12,529 nucleotides of DNA from contig JAPUGN010000062.1 of the NCBI GenBank assembly GCA_027298165.1, positions 1 through 12,529 of the forward strand, given 5' to 3'. Made by a program: the position numbers and the translations under genes. The notes under the pieces are model-generated. The model did no database searches and was not told the DNA's origin. It saw nothing but the letters and a program-made list of their open reading frames with translations. Shown here in pieces: positions 1-5,958 of this stretch. This stretch comes from Nitrospinota bacterium. GTDB lineage: Bacteria; Nitrospinota; Nitrospinia; Nitrospinales; Nitrospinaceae. Within the stretch, counting starts at the first letter, position 1, and each line of letters starts with the position of its first letter.

Positions 1-1
1 C

Positions 2-895
2 CGAAAATGCATTGCCCAGGCGGAAAAGGTTTCCAATTCCAAGGCGGCGATCCTGCTCACCGGAGACAGCGGTACCGGCAAGGAGTTATTTGCGCATCTC
101 ATCCATGACCGCAGCCTGCGCCAGACCAAACCCTTTGTGTCCATCAGTTGCGGCGCCTTGCCTGCTTCGATTCTGGAGCGGGAATTGTTCGGCCACGAAA
201 AGGGCGCCTTTACGGGAGCGGACAGCCAGAAGATCGGGCTGTTTGAGGCCGCCGACGGCGGCACGCTGTTTCTCGACGAGATCGGAGAGATGCCGCTGGA
301 CATGCAGGTTAAACTTCTGAGAGTGATTCAGGAGGAAGCGTTTTTAAGACTGGGCGGCACCACCCTCACGGAAGTGGATGTCCGAATCATTTCCGCGACC
401 AATCAGGATTTGGAAAAAATGGTGGCCGAGGGTAGATTCCGCCAGGATCTTTTTTACCGCGTCAACGTCATCAACATTCATCTGCCGGCATTACGCGACC
501 GCAAGGAGGACATTCCAGATCTGGTCAATTTTTTCTTACGCAAGCACACTCCGGAAGGCGAGAAACCCCCAAAAGTTCAAAAAGGGTTGATCTCATATTT
601 AGAGGGATACAACTGGCCCGGTAATATCCGCCAGTTGGAAAACGCGCTGGAGCGGGCCATCGTTCTGGAGGATGGCGAAGAACTGACTCCCGATGCCTTT
701 GCCTTTGAGTCCACCCAGCAACCCATCGAAATCAAAGTGGGTTCCACCCTGAAAGATGCCAGCGATTCCTTCAGAAAATCGTTCATTGCCAACACACTCC
801 AGTCGACCAAGGGCAACCGGACCCAAGCCGCGAAAATACTGGAGGTCCAACGGTCTTACCTGTCCCGGTTGATCAAGGAGTTGGGAATCAGCTAA
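2..895 (+). CDS. Sigma-54-dependent transcriptional activator (NtrC family), 5' end cut off by window edge
   Basis: This is an enhancer-binding protein that would use ATP hydrolysis to open promoters bound by sigma-54 RNA polymerase. The visible 297 residues begin inside the AAA+ domain. Walker A is GDSGTGKE (residues 21-28 of the visible part), the sigma-54-contacting loop GAFTGA is at 68-73, Walker B is GGTLFLDEIGEMP (86-98), the arginine-finger region is GRFRQDLFYRV (144-154), and sensor II is WPGNIRQLENALERAI (205-220). After a short linker, residues 265-297 form a Fis-type helix-turn-helix (NRTQAAKILEVQRSYLSRLI). All core motifs are intact, so it should be active. The N-terminal sensory or receiver domain lies outside the window, so the signal and any partner kinase cannot be named. 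An HDOD gene follows 58 bp downstream on the same strand and may be co-transcribed. Family assignment is very secure; the specific regulon is unknown. Confidence 0.94.
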   Translation, partial: RKCIAQAEKVSNSKAAILLTGDSGTGKELFAHLIHDRSLRQTKPFVSISCGALPASILERELFGHEKGAFTGADSQKIGLFEAADGGTLFLDEIGEMPLDMQVKLLRVIQEEAFLRLGGTTLTEVDVRIISATNQDLEKMVAEGRFRQDLFYRVNVINIHLPALRDRKEDIPDLVNFFLRKHTPEGEKPPKVQKGLISYLEGYNWPGNIRQLENALERAIVLEDGEELTPDAFAFESTQQPIEIKVGSTLKDASDSFRKSFIANTLQSTKGNRTQAAKILEVQRSYLSRLIKELGIS

Positions 896-953
896 TCCGC
901 ATTCCCTGCCAAACCAGCGGTTTCATGGACGTGTATTCGAGCAGAGAACCGTT

Positions 954-1808
954 ATGAGCCTGACCGGTCCACGAGATTTGATCACTGAAGATGAAACCAT
1001 CTTTTCCCTCCCGAAGATCTATTTTGTACTTCAGGAAGCGCTGAACAATCCCGACAAAACGTTTCAGGACATCGGGGACATCATCAGTTGCGATCCCGCC
1101 CTCACCGCGCGCCTGCTCAAAATCGTCAACAGCCCCTTTTACGGGTTCCCATCGGAAATCGAAACTATTTCCCACGCCATTTCCATTATCGGCATGAGCC
1201 AACTGGCCGACCTGGCCCTGGCCACTCTGGTGATCTATCAGTTCCGGGGCATCCCCAACACCCTCTTCAACATGGAAAAATTCTGGCGGCACAGCATGGC
1301 CTGCGGCGTGGCGGCGCGGTCGATCGCCGAATTCCGGGGAGAGAAAAACGTCGAGCGGTTCTACCTGGCCGGCATCCTGCACGACATCGGTAGGCTGGTG
1401 ATTTTCAAAAAGGAACCGACCCTGGCCCGCGACGCCTTTTTCAGGAGCAAGGAACACAAGGAAAACATTTATGTGTCAGAACAGGAACTGATGGGATTCA
1501 ACCATGCCGACGTCGGCGGCGAACTGCTGAAGGCTTGGAAACTACCGCCCCGCCTGGTGGATGCGGTGGCGTTGCATCATCAACCCCAGGCGGCGAAACT
1601 GTATCCCTTTGAGGCGGCCGTCATCCATACCTCCGATTATATTGTGCACGTCCTTATGGTCGGCAGCGATGCCGAGTTCAGCGAACCGCAACTGTATTCC
1701 AAAAGCTGGGACATCATCGGGCTCGACCCGGACGATTTTGAATTCATGAAGGACAAGGTGAAGCGTCAGTACGAAGGCATTGTCGGCATGTTTTTCGGCG
1801 ACTCCTGA
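954..1808 (+). CDS. HDOD-domain signalling protein
   Basis: The 284-residue protein is almost entirely one HDOD domain (residues about 14-240), a relative of HD phosphohydrolases found in bacterial signal transduction. The N-terminal HDOD pattern is visible: SCDPALTARLLKIVNSPFYG (45-64), then TISHAISIIG (71-80). The HD-like part follows: WRHSMACG (H113), GILHDIGRL (H143-D144), FNHADVGGELL (H184), ALHHQP (H208-H209) and HTSDY (D228). All the positions that bind metal in true HD enzymes are therefore occupied, although HDOD proteins are generally regarded as regulatory rather than catalytic. There is no transmembrane segment, receiver or output domain, so it is probably a cytoplasmic adaptor. 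The ATG at 954 has only a weak purine-rich stretch upstream (AGCAGAGAA). It follows the sigma-54 activator by 58 bp and may act in the same pathway; that is inference. The exact function is unknown. Confidence 0.9.
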   Translation: MSLTGPRDLITEDETIFSLPKIYFVLQEALNNPDKTFQDIGDIISCDPALTARLLKIVNSPFYGFPSEIETISHAISIIGMSQLADLALATLVIYQFRGIPNTLFNMEKFWRHSMACGVAARSIAEFRGEKNVERFYLAGILHDIGRLVIFKKEPTLARDAFFRSKEHKENIYVSEQELMGFNHADVGGELLKAWKLPPRLVDAVALHHQPQAAKLYPFEAAVIHTSDYIVHVLMVGSDAEFSEPQLYSKSWDIIGLDPDDFEFMKDKVKRQYEGIVGMFFGDS

Positions 1809-1834
1809 TCTCTCCCCGCCACTCTTCGATGGCC

Positions 1835-1852
1835 TTTGCCACAAAAGGCAAA
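1835..1852 (+). terminator. Hairpin 27 bp after the HDOD stop, possible terminator without a T-run
   Basis: TTTGCC (1835-1840) and GGCAAA (1847-1852) pair around the loop ACAAAA. An alternative 6-bp pairing, GCCTTT with AAAGGC (1832-1837 with 1844-1849), uses the same bases. No T-tract follows on the + strand, so intrinsic termination is uncertain. Confidence 0.3.
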
Positions 1853-1860
1853 AAGAAGAA

Positions 1861-1923
1861 TTCCCCTAACCCCCTTTACAAGGGGGGATATAAGATCCAC
1901 CTTCTCCGAAGGAGACGGGTGGG
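1861..1923. repeat. Candidate dispersed intergenic palindromic repeat (two hairpins)
   Basis: The first hairpin is CCCCCTT-TAC-AAGGGGG (1870-1886). The second pairs CCACC (1897-1901) with GGTGG (1918-1922) and TCTCC (1903-1907) with GGAGA (1911-1915) around a GAA loop, with a small internal mismatch. The sequence is C/G-blocked and does not code. Its form, CCCCTAACCCCCTTTacAAGGGGGG, resembles short intergenic repeats present in many copies in some bacterial genomes. Only one copy lies in this window, so repeat status is inference. Confidence 0.4.
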
Positions 1924-1962
1924 CTTTGCTCTTACAAAAAAGGGTTCTGCCGGACTTCCTTC

Positions 1963-1991
1963 ATCACATTTAATCCCGGTTCTGGTACTAT
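1963..1991 (+). promoter_or_regulatory. Weak sigma-70-like promoter candidate for folD operon
   Basis: ATCACA (1963-1968, 4 of 6 matches to the -35 consensus) and TACTAT (1986-1991, 4 of 6 matches to the -10 consensus) are separated by 17 bp. They lie about 50 bp before the folD start and after the hairpins, where a promoter for the folD-xseA-xseB-tlyA-dcd run would be expected. Matches of this quality occur by chance. Confidence 0.25.
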
Positions 1992-2041
1992 GGGGCACTG
2001 GATGAAATTCTGAATACACCCGCATTGAACAAGGTGGAGTG

Positions 2042-2899
2042 ATGGATGTGATGACTTTGATCGACGGCAAAAAGGTTTCGGCGGAAATCAAGGAACAGGT
2101 GGCCGACGAAGTTGGAAAGTTAAAAAAACAGACGGGAAAAGTTCCCGGACTGGCAGTGGTGTTGGTGGGCGAAGACCCGGCTTCGGCGGTCTACGTCAAA
2201 AACAAAAATAAAACCTGCGAGAAAATGGGATTTCAATCGTTCTCGCACACCCTCTCCGCCGATACCGAGGAAAAAGTATTGCTGAAGCTGATCGCCGACT
2301 TGAATGCCAACCCGGAGGTCAACGGCATTCTCGTGCAACTGCCGCTTCCCGATCATATCAACGAACACAAGGTGTTGGAGGCGATCGATCCGAAAAAGGA
2401 CGTCGACGGTTTTCATCCGGTCAACGTCGGTACCCTGACCAGCGGCGGCAATGCGCTGGCGCCCTGCACTCCGGCGGGTATCATCGAGATGCTGGATTTT
2501 TATAAAATCGATATCGAAGGCCAACACGCCGTCATCCTGGGCCGCAGTAACCTGGTCGGCAAGCCGATGGCTTCCCTGTTGTTGAAACGTCACGCCACCG
2601 TTACCATTTGCCACTCCCGCACGCGCGATCTGCCCACCGTGGCGCGGTCGGCCGACATTCTGGTCGCCGCCATTGGCAAACCGGGCTTCGTTACACCGGA
2701 CATGGTCAAAGAAGGGGCTGTGGTTATCGATGTCGGCATCAACCGGGTCGACGGCAAACTGGTGGGCGACGTCGATTTCGAACAAGTGGCGGAGAAGGCG
2801 GCGTTCATCACGCCTGTTCCCGGCGGGGTCGGCCCCATGACCATTGCCATGCTGATGAAAAATACTTTGAGCGCATTTAAAAAAACCAACAACCTTTAA
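2042..2899 (+). CDS. folD: Bifunctional methylenetetrahydrofolate dehydrogenase / methenyltetrahydrofolate cyclohydrolase FolD
   Basis: FolD interconverts 5,10-methylene-, methenyl- and 10-formyl-tetrahydrofolate in the cytoplasm, feeding purine and formyl-methionine synthesis. The 285-residue length is typical. Family motifs are all present: VGEDPASAVYVKNKNKTC with the catalytic Lys about residue 55, GILVQLPLPDHI, DVDGFHPVNVG, PCTPAGIIEML, the Rossmann loop VILGRSNLVGKPMASLLL and the C-terminal PGGVGPMTIAMLM. The start is ambiguous: GTG 2039, ATG 2042 and ATG 2051 are all in frame. I chose 2042 because AAGG of the AAGGTGGAG element (2031-2039) lies 7 bp away; 2051 would begin MTLIDGKKV and is also plausible. 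It heads the tight forward run with xseA, xseB, tlyA and dcd; xseA begins 52 bp downstream. Nothing is odd in the protein. Confidence 0.97.
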   Translation: MDVMTLIDGKKVSAEIKEQVADEVGKLKKQTGKVPGLAVVLVGEDPASAVYVKNKNKTCEKMGFQSFSHTLSADTEEKVLLKLIADLNANPEVNGILVQLPLPDHINEHKVLEAIDPKKDVDGFHPVNVGTLTSGGNALAPCTPAGIIEMLDFYKIDIEGQHAVILGRSNLVGKPMASLLLKRHATVTICHSRTRDLPTVARSADILVAAIGKPGFVTPDMVKEGAVVIDVGINRVDGKLVGDVDFEQVAEKAAFITPVPGGVGPMTIAMLMKNTLSAFKKTNNL

Positions 2900-2951
2900 C
2901 CTCTTCGGGTTCATGAATCACCGGACTCACACATTCCTTTCGTATTAACCG

Positions 2952-4322
2952 ATGACGCAGACCCAGCCCCAAACCGCAGGTCACATTCCGGAAGAACAGC
3001 CGCACGTCTACACCGTCAGCGAAATTACGCGGGACGTGCGGGCGATCCTCGAAGCGGCGTTTGAAATGGCGTGGATCGAAGGCGAGATTTCCAATTTCCG
3101 CCTGGCCGCCTCCGGCCACGCTTATTTCGTGTTGAAGGACGACAAGGCACAGATCAAATGCGTGCTGTTCCGCGGGCAACGCGTTGGCATGAAGTTCACG
3201 CCGGAAGACGGCGACCAGATACTTCTGCTGGGACGCGTCACCGTGTACGAGGCGCGCGGCGATTACCAGGTCATTGTCGAGGCCATGGAACCCAAAGGTC
3301 TCGGGGCCCTGCAGAAGGCGTTCGAACAGCTCAAGGAAAAACTGGCGAAGGAAGGCCTGTTCGAGGAGTCGCGTAAAAAACCGCTTCCCGAAATGCCGTG
3401 GAAGATCGGTATCGTCACTTCCCCCACCGGCGCGGCAATCCGCGACATAATCAACGTCATTCGACGGCGCAACCCGAAGACGTCGATGTTGTTGTATCCC
3501 GCCAAGGTGCAGGGCGAGGGGGCGGCGGAAGAAATCGCCCGGGGCATTGCGGAGCTCAACCAACGCAAAGATATCGATGTGCTCATCGTTGGGCGCGGCG
3601 GCGGGTCGATCGAAGACTTGTGGGCCTTCAACGAGGAAGTCGTCGCCCGCGCCATCGCGCAATCGAAAATTCCCGTAGTGTCCGCCGTCGGCCATGAAAT
3701 CGATTTTACAATCGCGGATTTCGTGGCGGACCTGCGCGCGCCCACACCTTCCGCCGCGGCGGAGCTGGTGGTGCCGAAACTGAACGACATCGTGCAGGAC
3801 CTGCAATACCTCACCCACCAGATGATCGAGCGTATGGAAGAGGACATCGGGGATTACCGCGAGCGGTTGCGGTATTTAATCGACCGCCGGTTTTTCCGGG
3901 AACCGCGCCGGATTCTGGAGGCGCCGGCACAACGCCTCGACGAAATGGGCCAGCGCCTGCTGCGCGGTCTCGACCAATGGGTGTTGGTCAAGCGCGGCAA
4001 CCTGATACAGAGGGTGCATCGTTTGTTCCAGGCCTCACCACAGAAAATATTGAGCGTCCTGTCAGAACGCAGAGTCGATCTGGTGGCGCGTCTGGTGCGC
4101 CGGTTGGCATCGCAGATCAACCTTAAAAAAGAAAAGTTGGACGGCGCAGCGAAAAGCCTCAACGCGCTGAGTCCTCTCAATGTGCTGGACCGGGGCTACA
4201 GCATCACCACGAAATCCGGCAAGGCGGTAACCTCAAGCAAACAGGTCAACAAAGGCGATACCCTGCGCATCCGCCTGGCCAAAGGCCAACTGGACGCTAC
4301 GGTGGATAAAACGATAGAATAA
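2952..4322 (+). CDS. xseA: Exodeoxyribonuclease VII large subunit XseA
   Basis: XseA is the catalytic subunit of exonuclease VII, which degrades single-stranded DNA from both ends to oligonucleotides and works with several copies of XseB. The protein is 456 residues, the same length as the E. coli protein. An N-terminal OB-fold (about residues 18-115) shows YTVSEITRDVRAILE, WIEGEISNFRLAASGHAYF and LKDDKAQIKCVLFRG. The catalytic domain follows with MPWKIGIVTSPTGAAIRDI, LYPAKVQGEGAAEEI, DVLIVGRGGGSIEDLWAFN, VVSAVGHEIDFTIADFVADL and RAPTPSAAAELVVP. A long helical, probably coiled-coil segment (about 275-400) and a C-terminal ALSPLNVLDRGYSI motif complete it. The ATG at 2952 has no clear ribosome binding site. 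xseB follows after 17 bp, so the subunits are almost certainly co-expressed. Confidence 0.97.
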   Translation: MTQTQPQTAGHIPEEQPHVYTVSEITRDVRAILEAAFEMAWIEGEISNFRLAASGHAYFVLKDDKAQIKCVLFRGQRVGMKFTPEDGDQILLLGRVTVYEARGDYQVIVEAMEPKGLGALQKAFEQLKEKLAKEGLFEESRKKPLPEMPWKIGIVTSPTGAAIRDIINVIRRRNPKTSMLLYPAKVQGEGAAEEIARGIAELNQRKDIDVLIVGRGGGSIEDLWAFNEEVVARAIAQSKIPVVSAVGHEIDFTIADFVADLRAPTPSAAAELVVPKLNDIVQDLQYLTHQMIERMEEDIGDYRERLRYLIDRRFFREPRRILEAPAQRLDEMGQRLLRGLDQWVLVKRGNLIQRVHRLFQASPQKILSVLSERRVDLVARLVRRLASQINLKKEKLDGAAKSLNALSPLNVLDRGYSITTKSGKAVTSSKQVNKGDTLRIRLAKGQLDATVDKTIE

Positions 4323-4339
4323 GGATCGGGAGAAACGTT

Positions 4340-4591
4340 ATGGCTGAAATCAAATTTGAAAAGGCAATGAACCGTCTCGAGCATATCGTCGAGGAATTGG
4401 AAAAGGGCGAACTGGACATCGACAAGTCCCTGGAGATTTTTGAGGAAGGGATCAAGATGTCGCGCGTCTGTTCCAAAAAACTGAACGAGGCGGAACAGAA
4501 AATCGAAAAGCTCACTAAAAACCAGAAAGGCGAACTGGTGGCGGAGTTATTCCCCGCCGGGGACGAGGACGACGCGGATGACGACGATTAA
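4340..4591 (+). CDS. xseB: Exodeoxyribonuclease VII small subunit XseB
   Basis: This is the 83-residue non-catalytic partner of XseA. The family signature is plain: KFEKAMNRLEHIVEELEKGE (residues 5-24), LDIDKSLEIFEEGIKMSR (25-42), then CSKKLNEAEQKIEKL (43-57), forming a helical hairpin. A good ribosome binding site, GGGAG (4328-4332), lies 7 bp before the ATG. The C-terminal tail is strongly acidic (GDEDDADDDD). The DNA for that tail also contains the GAGGA ribosome binding site and ATG of tlyA, so the last 14 bp of xseB overlap tlyA in another frame. The length is close to the roughly 80 residues of the E. coli protein. Confidence 0.96.
   Translation: MAEIKFEKAMNRLEHIVEELEKGELDIDKSLEIFEEGIKMSRVCSKKLNEAEQKIEKLTKNQKGELVAELFPAGDEDDADDDD
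4565..4569 (+). promoter_or_regulatory. Ribosome binding site deciding the tlyA start
   Basis: GAGGA lies 8 bp before ATG 4578, inside the end of xseB. It supports 4578 as the real tlyA start rather than the internal ATG at 4715, which would remove the conserved S4 RNA-binding domain. Confidence 0.6.
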
Positions 4592-5374
4592 AAAACTCCG
4601 CCTCGACCAATTGCTGGTAAAAAAAAACTGGTCCCCTCGCGGGAAAGGGCGCAGAGCCTGATTCTCGCGGGCCGGGTCCGCATCGGCGATGAGCCGGCGG
4701 ACAAGCCGGGGCGCATGGTGGTGGAGGACGCGGACCTTTCGGTGGCGGAGGATCCGAACCCCTTTGTCAGCCGCGGCGGATTGAAGCTGGCACAGGCGCT
4801 TAAGGATTTCAGCGTCAATCCCACGGGGCAGACGGCGGTGGACATCGGCGCGTCAACCGGCGGCTTCACCGATTGTCTTCTTCAGAGCGGGGCGAGAAAA
4901 GTGTTCGCGGTCGATGTCGGTTACGGCCAGCTCGACTGGAAACTGCAGTCGGACGAGCGAGTGGTGATGATCGACCGTACCAATGCCCGCCAATTGTCAT
5001 TGGACGAGGTGGGCAGCAAGGCGCTGGATTTGGCGGTGATCGATGTCGCGTTTATTTCCCTCAAGTTGATCCTGCCCGCCGTTTTTAAAATTCTAAAACC
5101 GGAGGGCCAGTGGATCGCGCTGGTCAAACCGCAGTTTGAAGTCGGCAAAGACGAAGTGGAGAACCAGGGGGTCATCACCGACCTCAACAAGCATGTGAAG
5201 GTATTGCTGGAGTTGAAACAGTTTGTAGAAGACGCGGGCTGGTGTCTTCACAATATCTGCCGCTCGCCCATCAAGGGGCAGAAGGGCAATCAGGAATATC
5301 TTATTCAGGGCACGCAGCAGAACACGGAGGGCGGCGTGAACGAAACCCTTATCAGGCAAACAGTGGACCTATGA
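4578..5374 (+). CDS. tlyA: TlyA-family rRNA 2'-O-methyltransferase, frame broken by a -1 shift at a run of nine A
   Basis: TlyA (formerly hemolysin A) is an S-adenosylmethionine-dependent RNA methyltransferase with an N-terminal S4 RNA-binding domain and an FtsJ-like domain. The first 16 codons from ATG 4578 give MTTIKKLRLDQLLVKK, the standard S4 start. That frame then runs off-family and hits TGA at 4659-4661. The -1 frame continues the S4 domain exactly (KLVPSRERAQSLILAGRV) and stays open to TGA 5372-5374. Joining at A9 (4619-4627) gives 265 residues, normal for the family. Later motifs are intact: PFVSRGGLKLAQAL, VDIGASTGGFTDCLLQSGA (SAM loop), VFAVDVGYGQLDWKL, LDLAVIDVAFISL, ALVKPQFEVGKDEV and SPIKGQKGNQEYLIQG. 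The start overlaps xseB and the stop overlaps the dcd ATG. It is either a frameshift-expressed gene, a broken gene or a sequencing error. If no shift occurs, translation could begin only at internal ATG 4715, without a full S4 domain. Confidence 0.88.
4619..4627 (+). other. A9 slippery run: frameshift or slippage site in tlyA
   Basis: Nine A residues follow GGT and precede CTG. In the start frame they read as the end of GTA, then AAA AAA AAC, which contains overlapping slippery heptamers A AAA AAA (4619-4625) and A AAA AAC (4622-4628). A -1 shift, or one added A, restores the TlyA frame at CTG 4628. A short C/G-rich potential hairpin (CCC-TCGC-GGG, 4634-4643) begins 6 bp later, and a bulged stem (4650-4656 with 4664-4669) is further on. 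Neither is a strong stimulator. Confidence 0.65.
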
Positions 5375-5943
5375 TTTTAAGCGGCGACGATATTCACCAG
5401 GCGCTGGCGGAAGGGCGGATGATCATCGAGCCCGCTCCCAGCAAGGAAGACATCGACACCACCTCGATCGACCTGCATATGGGGGAGCCGTTGTGGATCT
5501 GGGATCCGAAATTGACGCGGCCGGACAACAAATATCTGACCATCAATCTGGGCGAATACAACTATCGGGAATTTTCCAAGCGCTATCAGGTGAAGGTGGC
5601 GAAACAGCCGTCCGGAAAATATTTGCTGGAGCCCAACCGGGTGTACCTGGGTTCCACCTTGGAAAAGGTCCGCTTCCCCGCCGGGTCGAAGCTGGCGGGC
5701 CGCGTCGAAGGCAAAAGCAGTCTGGCGCGGCTGGGATTCTCGGTGCACATGACCGCGCCGATGATCCATTGCGGCACCGGCCTTGGGGTGATCACCCTCG
5801 AGATGTTCAACCACGGTCCTTTCGCCCTCGAGGTGACGCCGGGGGAGACGCGCATCTGTCAGTTGATGCTGGAAGAAGTATCGCGCGAACCGGAGGAGAG
5901 GACCGGCAGGAACTTCACTCAGCAGGAAGACGCCCAGGGGTAA
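5371..5943 (+). CDS. dcd: dCTP deaminase (Dcd family)
   Basis: Dcd converts dCTP to dUTP, the precursor for dTMP; some family members also hydrolyse dUTP to dUMP. The protein has 190 residues, normal for Dcd. The start ATG 5371 overlaps the tlyA stop as ATGA and gives the canonical MILSGDDIHQALAEGRMIIE; the open frame continues upstream to 5242, but that reads into tlyA. Motifs are TSIDLHMGEPLWIW (31-44), ... RVYLGSTLEKVRFP (90-103), GRVEGKSSLARLGFSVHMTA (110-129) and VITLEMFNHGPF with the expected catalytic Glu144. Between them, MIHCGTGLGV replaces the more usual IDPGFxG stretch, and the tail ends GRNFTQQEDAQG instead of the common KYQGQ-type ending. It may thus belong to a less-studied Dcd branch. 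Whether it is mono- or bifunctional cannot be told. No dut gene is in the window. Confidence 0.93.
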   Translation: MILSGDDIHQALAEGRMIIEPAPSKEDIDTTSIDLHMGEPLWIWDPKLTRPDNKYLTINLGEYNYREFSKRYQVKVAKQPSGKYLLEPNRVYLGSTLEKVRFPAGSKLAGRVEGKSSLARLGFSVHMTAPMIHCGTGLGVITLEMFNHGPFALEVTPGETRICQLMLEEVSREPEERTGRNFTQQEDAQG

Positions 5944-5949
5944 GGCGTC
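5929..5949. terminator. Inverted repeat across the dcd stop, between convergent genes
   Basis: GACGCC (5929-5934) and GGCGTC (5944-5949) form a 6-bp stem with a 9-base loop that contains the dcd TAA. The 15-bp gap to the convergent HD-GYP gene leaves little room for any other terminator. No T-run follows directly; ATTTT comes 11 bp later. Confidence 0.25.
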
Positions 5950-5958
5950 GGGGGCGCA

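Larger units (their letters stand above)
1809..2038. other. Intergenic spacer with hairpins and a possible dispersed repeat, upstream of folD
   Basis: No gene is supported in these 230 bp. From 5' to 3' it holds a TTTGCC/GGCAAA hairpin (1835-1852), a C/G-rich hairpin (1870-1886), a longer imperfect hairpin (1897-1922), an A-rich stretch, a weak promoter-like pair (1963-1991) and the folD ribosome binding site. A reverse-strand reading frame running from inside folD across the repeat is spurious. Confidence 0.6.

Noticed and set aside
925..957. A 10-codon frame (MDVYSSREPL) ending by ATGA overlap with the HDOD start
   Set aside because: There is no ribosome binding site and no evidence of conservation; a leader peptide is possible but not supported.
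1876..2091. A reverse-strand frame of 71 codons crossing the spacer before folD
   Set aside because: Its end (RRRWILYPPL) is simply translation of the hairpin repeat, and its start lies inside folD. Such frames are typical artefacts of intergenic repeats.
2120..2914. A 264-codon reverse-strand frame opposite folD
   Set aside because: It is fully antisense to folD, whose motifs are intact, and shows no recognisable domain.
2877..3818. A 313-codon reverse-strand frame opposite xseA
   Set aside because: It is antisense to conserved XseA motifs, has biased composition and no family resemblance.
5242..5370. A longer dcd start at 5242
   Set aside because: The extra 43 codons lie in another frame of tlyA's conserved C-terminus and do not resemble Dcd; ATG 5371 gives the canonical N-terminus.
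4715..5374. tlyA as a normal gene starting at the internal ATG 4715
   Set aside because: This start has no good ribosome binding site and would drop the conserved S4 domain, which is clearly encoded just upstream in two frames.
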